Positions 1 through 6,542 of a stretch of DNA of 32,633 nucleotides are shown one piece after another; positions within the stretch are counted from its first letter, which is position 1; every line of letters starts with the position of its first letter. The DNA comes from Planctomycetota bacterium (GTDB lineage Bacteria > Planctomycetota > Brocadiia > Brocadiales > Subterrananammoxibiaceae). The stretch covers positions 1 through 32,633 of the forward strand of contig JACQHT010000087.1 in the NCBI GenBank assembly GCA_016198835.1, given 5' to 3'. The notes under the pieces are model-generated. The model searched no databases. It was given only the letters and a program-made list of their open reading frames with translations, and was not told the DNA's origin. The translations under genes and the position numbers were made by a program.

Positions 1-201
1 CTTCTCCTTGCCTACCTCAGCAGGTGAAAAAGCCCTGCTGAATGTAAGTAACGCCGTCACGGAAAATAATAACACCACTGTACATACAAAGAAAAAGCAC
101 GCCAGTATTGTGGCAACCCAAAAGGCAAGGCCTCTCCGCTTCTTTACAGGGGGTTGATGCGTTTCGGCATTATTACTGGTAATAGGTGATTCTCCTTCCA
201 T
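1..201 (-). CDS. N-terminal part of a membrane-anchored protein (runs off the left edge)
   Basis: The first 67 codons are present and stay open to base 1. The start is ATG at 201, preceded by an AAAGGA ribosome binding site. The N-terminus is polar (about 20 residues) and followed by basic KKRR. A single long hydrophobic segment covers residues 25-52, and the chain then continues outside the membrane. This is the layout of an uncleaved signal anchor with the N-terminus in the cytoplasm. The start resembles that of SppA-type signal peptide peptidases, but no catalytic part is in view, so the identity is a guess. It lies 31 bases downstream of ubiX on the same strand and may be co-transcribed with it. 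Confidence 0.6.
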   Translation of the reverse strand, partial: MEGESPITSNNAETHQPPVKKRRGLAFWVATILACFFFVCTVVLLFSVTALLTFSRAFSPAEVGKEK

Positions 202-211
202 AATTCCTTTC

Positions 212-230
212 ACGACATGTCGTCATGACG
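212..230. repeat. Two overlapping perfect palindromes between ubiX and the downstream gene
   Basis: ACGACATGTCGT (212-223) is a perfect 12-base palindrome and CGTCATGACG (221-230) a perfect 10-base palindrome sharing three bases with it. They fill most of the 31-base gap between the two minus-strand genes, just upstream of a ribosome binding site. They could be an operator or mRNA structure. No matching regulator is recognised. Confidence 0.5.
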
Positions 231-232
231 TG

Positions 233-862
233 TCAAAAAACTGTGTCTTGCGCCCAGACCTCCGACTCCATACCCACTGTTGAAACATGAATCTGTAGAA
301 ATCCGAGAATCTTTGCAACTACAAAGTTAATTATATCATCTATTGTTTTAGGATTGTGATAAAATCCAGGCATGGCAGGAAGTATGCAAGCTCCAGTCCT
401 TGCAAGCTTCAACATATTTTCAATATGAATAGCCGTTAATGGCGACTCCCGTGGCACGAGCACCAGCTTACGTCCCTCTTTCATTGTAACACTTGCAGCA
501 CGCTCGATAAGGTTCGAGGCAATCCCATTTGCAATTGTAGAAAGAGTATTCATACTACAAGGTACAATAACCATTGCCTTTACAGGAAATTCTCCACTGG
601 CAATGGGTGACCCTATATCAGAAATGCGGTGATAACTTATACGGCTTGTTTCAATGCCCTGATTACGTTCCACGTGAAGAAAACGTCCAACATCAAAACT
701 ATCTTCACTTAGCCTTAAACCAAGCTCCTGTTCAATTACTTTTGTGGCAGCCTCAGAAACAATTAAATGAACGTTAAATGGCTGTTCGTTCAGAACCTTT
801 AAAAGCCTTTGTGCATAGACAACGCCGCTTGCCCCAGTAATAGCTACTATTATGTTTTCCAT
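233..862 (-). CDS. ubiX: UbiX-family flavin prenyltransferase
   Basis: The 209-residue protein belongs to the UbiX/Pad1 family, which prenylates FMN to make the cofactor of UbiD-type decarboxylases in ubiquinone or menaquinone synthesis. Family signatures visible in order are the N-terminal GASG nucleotide loop (residues 10-13), the PCSMNTL segment near residue 102, the ERAASV helix, the LVPRESP motif and the C-terminal PAMPGFYHNP segment. Length is close to the usual 190-210 residues. The ATG at 862 has no strong ribosome binding site. No UbiD partner is in the window. The cytoplasmic role is well supported by the family; whether it serves quinone synthesis here is inferred from the respiratory context. 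Confidence 0.93.
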   Translation of the reverse strand: MENIIVAITGASGVVYAQRLLKVLNEQPFNVHLIVSEAATKVIEQELGLRLSEDSFDVGRFLHVERNQGIETSRISYHRISDIGSPIASGEFPVKAMVIVPCSMNTLSTIANGIASNLIERAASVTMKEGRKLVLVPRESPLTAIHIENMLKLARTGACILPAMPGFYHNPKTIDDIINFVVAKILGFLQIHVSTVGMESEVWAQDTVF

Positions 863-1140
863 TTTGGAAAAAGCTTAAAAATATCTAAATAGAAAATTAA
901 AAAGTAAAATTTCAAACGTTTTAATTTTACATTTTTAGTTAAGATATTTCTATTGACATTTTTATAAGGTAATAGTGATAGCTGGATGATGTCAACTTTC
1001 CTCCATTATAAGAGAGACTAATTGATTATGTCAAGGTAAAACCAAATGAGTGAATTGTTCTTGACATACACACTCCTGAATGTATAATGCACACAAGAGA
1101 ATGTTTCTTTCTGTATTAAACCTTTGAATTCTGACAGAAA
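863..1140. other. Divergent intergenic region between ubiX and the metal-uptake operon
   Basis: This 278-base AT-rich stretch separates two divergent transcription units. It holds a consensus promoter at 1061-1088 facing right. A second TTGACA occurs at 953-958 but has only a poor -10 match. No coding sequence, tRNA or clear metal-regulator operator (Fur or Zur type) was recognised. Confidence 0.6.
1061..1088 (+). promoter_or_regulatory. Consensus sigma-70 promoter for the metal-uptake operon
   Basis: The -35 box TTGACA (1061-1066) and -10 box TATAAT (1083-1088) both match consensus at every base, with a 16-base spacer. Transcription should start near 1095, leaving a leader of about 45 bases before the ATG at 1141. 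The genes from 1141 to 5730 all follow on the same strand with short gaps. Confidence 0.8.
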
Positions 1141-1524
1141 ATGACAATTTTTCGCCCTTGTGGAAAAAAAGTAATAAGCCTTAAGGCAGTAAGTAACCTC
1201 ATTCTGGTTACTTATATACTCCTATGCTTAACTGCTGGAGGGCTTCATAGGAGTCTTGAGTCTGGAGTCCTGAGTCTTGAATCAAAAGAGTCAGGGCCCG
1301 AAGAAACTGGACTCACGACTCACGACTCACAACTCACGACTCATAATGCTGATACTTGCCTACTATGCCAATGGCTTAAGAACCCAACTGCAAAGGTTCA
1401 TACAATAATAGTTAATTGGCGATTATTGCCTATTATTTCTGATAATTTTCATTACAATAATACACTTTCTAACATCCTTCACGCTAACAATTTCCTCACA
1501 CGAGCGCCTCCTGCATACCTTTAA
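1141..1524 (+). CDS. Small secreted or membrane protein with a Cys pair, possibly DUF2946-like
   Basis: The 127-residue product has an N-terminal hydrophobic segment (about residues 17-34), a CLLC pair near residue 73 followed by QW, and the ending RAPPAYL. Small proteins of the DUF2946 group share the membrane-leader, CxxC and APP-tail layout and often sit near metal-transport genes, but this is a resemblance only. Residues 38-69 are low-complexity, coded by two facing arrays of seven-base repeats (1253-1347), so part of the reading frame may be repeat insertion. The ribosome binding site before ATG 1141 is weak. Position directly behind the promoter and before the outer-membrane gene suggests a role in metal handling. 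Confidence 0.5.
   Translation: MTIFRPCGKKVISLKAVSNLILVTYILLCLTAGGLHRSLESGVLSLESKESGPEETGLTTHDSQLTTHNADTCLLCQWLKNPTAKVHTIIVNWRLLPIISDNFHYNNTLSNILHANNFLTRAPPAYL
1253..1347. repeat. Facing arrays of GAGTC/GACTC seven-base repeats
   Basis: Bases 1253-1285 hold imperfect seven-base units such as GAGTCTT and GAGTCCT. Bases 1308-1347 hold the reverse-complement type GACTCAC, repeated about five times. The two arrays are inverted to each other and could fold back. They lie inside the small ORF at 1141-1524. Confidence 0.7.
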
Positions 1525-1590
1525 CCAATAGCCAATAGGGATTAGTAATATTCCCTGTTCCCATTCACTTAACCATTCAGGAGGCTCAAC

Positions 1591-3051
1591 ATGAGTAAAA
1601 TCACTATTTTACCACTATACCTCGTGGTAATTTTTATCATGGGTTCTGCGCATGCTCAAACCCCGAAACAAGTTCAGGGTAAAGATGACGAACTTACAAC
1701 ATTAAGAAGTCAGCTTGAGGAAATGAGGACGTCATTTGAAGAGATGAAAAAGGATTACGACGTCAGATTCAAGCAGATGCAAGATAAGATTTCAAAACTT
1801 GATGAGGAAAAAGAAAGGCTTGAGAAAATATCAAAGGAGGTTGTAGCACCTGTCCGAGGGGGAGAAATAAAACTGCCGTCATCCTTTCAACAACCACCGA
1901 TTCCCGAAAAGCAGCCATGGTCTCCATCGCATCCATTACAGATTTTCGGCGCTGGCAAGAGTTACATGAATATCTCCTTTGACGCCTTATTTGATTTTGG
2001 CACATCCACATCACCCAATGTTGAAGAATTAGAACGTGGAGACCATGACCCAAAACAGAGAGGTTTAACCCTGCCAAACGAAGAAATATTCCTTGAGGGC
2101 GCCGCCGACCCTTACTTTAAGGGCGCCGCAGACATCGTTTATAAACTTGATGAGGATAATGAAACGGAGATTGAGCTTGAGGAGGTCTACATGACCTCTC
2201 TTTCGTTTCCATTGAATCTTCAGCTCAAGGCAGGACAATATTTCACGGAGTTTGGCAGGCTCAATCCACAACACCCGCACCAATGGGATTTTGTTGACCA
2301 ACCGCTGGTAAATAACCGAATGTTTGGTCCTGATGGACTTCGCAGTCCTGGGGGAAGAATATCGTGGTTAATGCCAACTCCTTTTTATTCCGAGGTCTTC
2401 CTTGCGGTGTTAGACAGTCAGGGAGAGACGGCATTTAGTTTTCGTAATGAAGAAGAGGACGCACTTTATGGCCGTACGCCTGCTGACCGAGGCGTTAGAA
2501 GTCTCGGTGACATGTTATTTGTACCCAGATGGACATCTTCATTTGACCTGATGGATTCTCATACGGTGTTATTAGGCGCATCTGCCGCTTTCGGACCTAA
2601 TGCTACCGGAATGGATACAAATACACAGATTTACGGGCTCGACCTTTTCTGGAAATGGAAACCGCCAACTCAGTCTGGAGGCTGGCCCTTTGTTACCTGG
2701 CAAACCGAGGGCATGTATCGCCGTTTTGAGGCGGGGAGGGATAGTCTTGCAGGTTTACCCCGTGAAAATCTCGCTGACTGGGGGGCATATTCTCAAGTAA
2801 TATGGGGTTTCAAAAAACGCTGGACAGCGGGGCTAAGGGGCGAATTTGTAACAGGTGAAACTGGCAATTTTGGGGATGGTTTACGCCCAGACCGTACACG
2901 CCTTTCACCTGTGCTTACCTTCTATCCGAGTGAGTTCACAAAGTTACGGCTTCAATATAATCGTGATGAAATTCAGAGCCATGGTAGTGAAGATTCCGTC
3001 TTCTTGCAGCTTGAGTTTTCAATTGGCGCTCACCCAGCGCATAAATTTTGA
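1591..3051 (+). CDS. Outer-membrane beta-barrel protein with periplasmic coiled coil, metal-uptake associated
   Basis: The 486-residue protein begins with a signal peptide ending AHA-Q (residues 1-22). A charged coiled coil follows at about 25-85, then a proline-rich linker. From about 118 to the end runs a beta-barrel-like region of alternating aromatic and polar strands. It ends in a terminal Phe after the His-bearing motif GAHPAHKF. Trimeric porin-like proteins often combine an N-terminal coiled coil with a barrel. The His-rich ending and the place immediately before znuABC-type genes suggest passage of zinc or another divalent metal through the outer membrane. AGGAGG lies just before ATG 1591. 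No TonB box or plug domain was recognised, so a passive channel is more likely than an active receptor. Confidence 0.75.
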   Translation: MSKITILPLYLVVIFIMGSAHAQTPKQVQGKDDELTTLRSQLEEMRTSFEEMKKDYDVRFKQMQDKISKLDEEKERLEKISKEVVAPVRGGEIKLPSSFQQPPIPEKQPWSPSHPLQIFGAGKSYMNISFDALFDFGTSTSPNVEELERGDHDPKQRGLTLPNEEIFLEGAADPYFKGAADIVYKLDEDNETEIELEEVYMTSLSFPLNLQLKAGQYFTEFGRLNPQHPHQWDFVDQPLVNNRMFGPDGLRSPGGRISWLMPTPFYSEVFLAVLDSQGETAFSFRNEEEDALYGRTPADRGVRSLGDMLFVPRWTSSFDLMDSHTVLLGASAAFGPNATGMDTNTQIYGLDLFWKWKPPTQSGGWPFVTWQTEGMYRRFEAGRDSLAGLPRENLADWGAYSQVIWGFKKRWTAGLRGEFVTGETGNFGDGLRPDRTRLSPVLTFYPSEFTKLRLQYNRDEIQSHGSEDSVFLQLEFSIGAHPAHKF

Positions 3052-3068
3052 TAAGGAGGAAAATCTAT

Positions 3069-4052
3069 ATGAGATTGCTTCGCTTGGCTCGCAATGACAA
3101 AAAAGGCATAATTTCAGGGAAAAGTCTGTTTATCCAGCTCATGGTTTATTGCTCATTACTCATTGCTCATGGCTCATTGCTCTGTTCAGATTCAGCCCTT
3201 GCAAAACTTAATATTGTAGCAACGACCCCGGACCTTGGCGCAATCGCAAAGGAAATTGGGGGGGATAAGGTGGATGTTAAAAGTCTTGCCAGACCTACAG
3301 AAGACCCTCATTTTGTGGATGCAAGACCGAGTTTTATAACCATTCTAAACAAGGCAGATGTGCTAATAGAGGGAGGTGCAATGTTAGAAGCAGGCTGGCT
3401 GCCACCCCTTATAGAAGGTGCGCGGAATAAAAAGATACAAATCGGCTCTGCTGGTCGTGTTATAGGTTCGGATGGTATTACATTGATTCAGGTTCCAACT
3501 ACCCTTGATAGAGCCATGGGTGATATACATCCCATGGGTAATCCTCACTATTTGCTCGACCCGTTAAACGGGAAGGTTGTGGCTCAGCATATTTGCGATA
3601 CACTTTGTAAATTAGATGCCGCTTCCTGCCCGCATTTTCAAACCAATCTGGAGGGGTTTAGCAGAAAAATTGATGAAAAAATGGTAGAATGGAGAAAACT
3701 GACTGCATTATTCAAAGGGACTAAAGTCGTGACTTATCACAAGTCTTACGATTATTTTCTGGAACGCTTCGGTCTGGAACTCGTTGATACGCTTGAGCCG
3801 AAGCCCGGCATACCCCCTTCTCCGACCCACATCAATGCACTAATTCCACGCATGAATGAAGATGGGGTAAAAGCAATAATCATAGAACCAAATAAGGAGA
3901 AGAAGACCCCGGAATTCATCGCGGAGAAGACTGGCGCAAAGGTTCTTGTGCTACCTGGCACAGTAGGAGGGAACGAAGAAACAGAGGATTACATCTCACT
4001 TTTTGACTATAACCTGGCTCAGCTTGCTGCTGCCATCGGAGGAGGGCATTGA
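3069..4052 (+). CDS. znuA: Metal ABC transporter substrate-binding protein (ZnuA/TroA family)
   Basis: The 327-residue periplasmic protein should capture Zn2+ (or Mn2+) and deliver it to the permease. The ATG at 3069 is chosen because AAGGAGGA lies eight bases before it; an upstream in-frame TTG at 3048 overlaps the previous stop. The signal peptide ends about residue 45 (SALA-K). Likely metal ligands are His81 (EDPHFVDARPS), His160 (GNPHYLLDP) and His224 (TYHKSYDYF), the three-His pattern of zinc-type members. The Asp usually seen near the end as fourth ligand is not obvious in LPGTVGG, so the site may differ. There is no His-rich loop. The N-terminal 40 residues are coded by two kinds of repeat DNA. 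The ABC and permease genes follow. Confidence 0.88.
   Translation: MRLLRLARNDKKGIISGKSLFIQLMVYCSLLIAHGSLLCSDSALAKLNIVATTPDLGAIAKEIGGDKVDVKSLARPTEDPHFVDARPSFITILNKADVLIEGGAMLEAGWLPPLIEGARNKKIQIGSAGRVIGSDGITLIQVPTTLDRAMGDIHPMGNPHYLLDPLNGKVVAQHICDTLCKLDAASCPHFQTNLEGFSRKIDEKMVEWRKLTALFKGTKVVTYHKSYDYFLERFGLELVDTLEPKPGIPPSPTHINALIPRMNEDGVKAIIIEPNKEKKTPEFIAEKTGAKVLVLPGTVGGNEETEDYISLFDYNLAQLAAAIGGGH
3148..3182 (+). repeat. Five tandem seven-base repeats inside the znuA signal peptide
   Basis: The units are ATTGCTC, ATTACTC, ATTGCTC, ATGGCTC and ATTGCTC, with no gaps. They code for the CSLLIAHGSLLC part of the signal peptide. Seven bases is not a multiple of three, so changes in unit number would shift the frame unless three units change together. 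Confidence 0.85.
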
Positions 4053-4059
4053 AAGAATG

Positions 4060-4087
4060 GTAGGGGCGAACTGACATTCGCCCCTAC
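4060..4087. repeat. GTAGGGGC-type palindromic repeat between znuA and znuC
   Basis: GTAGGGGCGAA (4060-4070) and TTCGCCCCTAC (4077-4087) form a perfect 11-base-pair stem with a six-base loop. It fills most of the gap between the two genes. No T-run follows, so it is more likely a dispersed REP-like element or mRNA-processing hairpin than a terminator. The same GTAGGGGC ends recur at 12082-12154. Confidence 0.8.
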
Positions 4088-4109
4088 ATAGTTGTAAAAG
4101 GACATTACT

Positions 4110-4823
4110 ATGCAAAAGGAACAATCAGAGGCAATCATTACATTTGAAAAGGTTTCAATTGGATATGAACGGGACCCTATTCTTCAGGATGTCAACCTTT
4201 CAATAAAACGTGGTGGGTTCGTTGGTCTTTTGGGTCCTAACGGCTCAGGTAAAACTACCCTCTATAAGACGATTCTTCGAATTATCCCACCCCTGACAGG
4301 AAGGATTGTGTATCCGGGAGGTATTCCACCAAGGTTCGGTTATGTTCCACAGCGTGAAACATTAGATAGCATTTTCCCACTTAAAATAAAAGAAATTGTC
4401 CTTATGGGAACATATGGAAGCGGAAAGGCTTTTTCTCCTATATCACGTTCCGAGAGAGAATGGGCTATGTCTTGTCTTGAAAAGGTCGGACTTCAGGACC
4501 TGGCACGAAAACCTTACTCGGAGCTTTCAGGGGGACAGAAACAAAGGGTGCTGATTGCTCGTGCTTTAACCTCGCGTCCTGATTTCTTATTGCTCGATGA
4601 GCCTACGGCTGGTGTTGACGTAATGACAGAAAAAGCCATTCTCGACACAATTTCCAGGATTCGTCAGGAACTCAAGCTTACCATTATAATGGTAAGTCAT
4701 CATTTACGTAGTATGAGAGAATTTGCAAGTCATATTATCTGGATTCACGAAGGCAAAATCGTTTCCGGCGAGGTAAAAGAGATGCTTACATCAACTAAAA
4801 TCGAACAAATTTTTAGTGTATAG
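4110..4823 (+). CDS. znuC: Metal ABC transporter ATP-binding protein (ZnuC type)
   Basis: The 237-residue cytoplasmic ATPase powers the metal importer. The Walker A motif GPNGSGKT is at residues 42-49, followed by a Q-loop region (YVPQRE), the signature LSGGQKQR, Walker B with LLLDEPTAGVD, and the switch His in MVSHH. Length and motif order match the ZnuC/MntB-type subfamily. The ATG at 4110 follows AAAGGA. It lies between the substrate-binding and permease genes, and all motifs needed for ATP hydrolysis are present. The metal carried cannot be read from this subunit. Confidence 0.92.
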   Translation: MQKEQSEAIITFEKVSIGYERDPILQDVNLSIKRGGFVGLLGPNGSGKTTLYKTILRIIPPLTGRIVYPGGIPPRFGYVPQRETLDSIFPLKIKEIVLMGTYGSGKAFSPISRSEREWAMSCLEKVGLQDLARKPYSELSGGQKQRVLIARALTSRPDFLLLDEPTAGVDVMTEKAILDTISRIRQELKLTIIMVSHHLRSMREFASHIIWIHEGKIVSGEVKEMLTSTKIEQIFSV

Positions 4824-4860
4824 AGAGGCTTACCTTTTCAAAAGTTAAGCGTAGAAAATT

Positions 4861-5730
4861 ATGGACACCATGTTTGATATGTTAAACCCGGGGTTTCTTT
4901 TGCGCAACTCCTTTTACGCAAGCCTGATTGTGGGGTTTATATGTCCACTAGTTGGGGTTTATTTTGTTTTAAGGCGTATCATTTTCCTTGGTGTAGCGGT
5001 GCCCCAGATTTCCTCGGCTGGAATTGCCTTTGCCTTTCTTCTACACACCCTTGGACTACATCCTTTACCACATAGCGTTGAAGAACGAGGAACAGCACTA
5101 CTCGGTTCTTTTCTTTTCACCTTCTTTTCCATCCTTGTTCTGGCGATTCTTGAGCGCCGCCACAAAGGAATGGCAGAGGGGAGGATTGGCGTTGCCTATG
5201 CCCTGGGTGGCGCTGCAAGTATTCTATTTGTCGTCTGGAACCCCTCAGGAGAGTCGGAAATTCTCAGTATGTTGCGAGGCAATATTATTGCTATTAATAA
5301 TATAGACTTACTGCTCATCACGGGGGTTTACTTCTCCATTCTAATCGTTTTAATAGGGTTTCAAAGGGATTTTGTGTTAATTTCTTTTGACCCTGACTTG
5401 GCAGTTACAATAGGCAAGAATGTTCTTTTATGGGATATCTTGCTGTACCTGATAATTGGGTTAACCATTTCCCTCGGAGTCATGACAGTTGGTCCATTAG
5501 TCATATTTGGTTTCTTGGTAATTCCACCTGTAGCAGCGCGCATGTTAACATTTGGTATGAAGCCATTCTGTATAGTTTCCTCACTTATAGGAGGACTCTC
5601 AGCTTTTTTAGGCTTTTATCTCTCTTATAGGTTTGACCTCCCTACAGGCGCAACGGACGTTGCCTTATTATGCCTTGTTCTCTTTGCGAGTTCAATTTTT
5701 TGTATCGTAAAGAGACATTTTAAAAAATAA
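4861..5730 (+). CDS. znuB: Metal ABC transporter permease (ZnuB type)
   Basis: The 289-residue integral membrane protein belongs to the ABC-3 permease family (ZnuB/MntB/TroC). Hydrophobic segments run through nearly the whole chain, about eight to nine helices. Family segments visible include LVGVYFVLRRIIFLGVAVPQ at about residues 32-51, the helix LGVMTVGPLVIFGFLVIPP and the late segment SYRFDLPTGATDVALLCLV. It starts 37 bases after znuC and completes the three-part importer. A hairpin at 5736-5765 directly after its stop may end the operon. Confidence 0.92.
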   Translation: MDTMFDMLNPGFLLRNSFYASLIVGFICPLVGVYFVLRRIIFLGVAVPQISSAGIAFAFLLHTLGLHPLPHSVEERGTALLGSFLFTFFSILVLAILERRHKGMAEGRIGVAYALGGAASILFVVWNPSGESEILSMLRGNIIAINNIDLLLITGVYFSILIVLIGFQRDFVLISFDPDLAVTIGKNVLLWDILLYLIIGLTISLGVMTVGPLVIFGFLVIPPVAARMLTFGMKPFCIVSSLIGGLSAFLGFYLSYRFDLPTGATDVALLCLVLFASSIFCIVKRHFKK

Positions 5731-5735
5731 GGCAT

Positions 5736-5765
5736 TAAAAGCACGTTCTACGAACCTTGCTTTTA
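5736..5765 (+). terminator. Hairpin just after znuB, possible terminator
   Basis: TAAAAGCA (5736-5743) pairs perfectly with TGCTTTTA (5758-5765), and inside it GTTC pairs with GAAC around TAC. It begins five bases after the znuB stop. The run of T expected for a factor-independent terminator is only the TTTT within the stem and a later CTTTTC, so termination is possible but unproven. Confidence 0.45.
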
Positions 5766-5887
5766 ACGGTCTTTTCATGCCGCCTTTTCGACCTATAAAT
5801 TTTCTTGCACTGTCATCACAAATTTCATAATATATTAACCGCCAGTTGGGCGATGGGCAATGGGAAATAGGGAAGGAAATTTTCAGT

Positions 5888-6457
5888 ATGGAATTAGACA
5901 TCATAACTGTTAAAAACAGGATTACAAGCGGCGAAGACCTGTCTTTAAAGACAATAACGGATATCGTAGCATACAAAATTTACGAAAGCCCCGAAAACAA
6001 AGACCCCGCATCCAATTACCTCCTGGCAGAATCTATTGTGGCAGAGTACATAACTGCAAATTTCAGAGAGTTTAATGAGTTCCAAGAAAGGTTGAACGTG
6101 CAGGGTTCGGGATTGGAAGGGCTAAGGTCATTTGCTGATTTGGTGTATTGGGATTATTCTCACAAGAAAGAAATCAGGTTTGAAGCTATCAGGGATAGGA
6201 TATCACGCGGTAAGGATATTACCCTGAGAACGATTACTGATTTTGTGGCTTATAAGATAAAGGAAAGTCCTTATGACGAGGGGGTGGAAATAAATCTTAT
6301 CTCTGCACAAACATTTATAGCTCAATACATTTCCGAGAATTTCAGGGACATGGAAGAGTTTCAGGATTTTCTTTCACGTCTGGGGGTAGGCATGGGCAAG
6401 CTTCAAAAGTTCGCCGAGATAGTGTATAATGAGTATTGTCAGAAGAAATCCTCTTGA
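5888..6457 (+). CDS. Uncharacterised protein of two tandem ~90-residue repeats
   Basis: The 189-residue protein is not recognised. It consists of two clearly related halves, about residues 6-94 and 98-187. Matching landmarks are RITSGEDLSLKTITD / RISRGKDITLRTITD, VAYKIYESP / VAYKIKESP, YITANFREFNEFQ / YISENFRDMEEFQ and ADLVYWDY / AEIVYNEY. The pattern is mostly helical, acidic and soluble, with no signal peptide or membrane segment. ATG 5888 is preferred over an upstream in-frame ATG at 5846 because GGAAGGA lies about ten bases before it and the upstream part is repeat DNA. A weak promoter-like pair (TTGCAC at 5805, CATAAT at 5826) lies upstream. A role in protein-protein contact is only a guess. 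Confidence 0.75.
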   Translation: MELDIITVKNRITSGEDLSLKTITDIVAYKIYESPENKDPASNYLLAESIVAEYITANFREFNEFQERLNVQGSGLEGLRSFADLVYWDYSHKKEIRFEAIRDRISRGKDITLRTITDFVAYKIKESPYDEGVEINLISAQTFIAQYISENFRDMEEFQDFLSRLGVGMGKLQKFAEIVYNEYCQKKSS

Positions 6458-6458
6458 G

Positions 6459-6525
6459 AGTTCAAAGTTCGGAGTTCGGAGTTGAGAGTTAAAAGATAAT
6501 ACCTCCTAACTCCGAACGCCCAACG
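6459..6525. repeat. Seven-base repeat array with fold-back arm
   Basis: Units of the type AGTTCGG are repeated after the stop of the tandem-repeat protein. GTTCGGAGTT occurs at 6467-6476 and 6474-6483, and its exact reverse complement AACTCCGAAC at 6508-6517. The array fills the gap before the FHA-protease gene. It has the same build as the array at 1253-1347. Confidence 0.75.
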
Positions 6526-6542
6526 CTTAATTTGGTGAAGCT

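Noticed and set aside
953-981. Second promoter with TTGACA at 953
   Set aside because: The -35 box is perfect but the best -10 box (TGATAG) is poor; the promoter at 1061-1088 is far better.
1253-1347. CRISPR-like direct repeats
   Set aside because: Units are seven bases with no spacers and no cas genes are present; these are simple tandem repeats.
3048-3068. TTG start for the ZnuA protein
   Set aside because: It overlaps the previous stop codon, has no ribosome binding site, and the in-frame ATG at 3069 has AAGGAGGA at good spacing.
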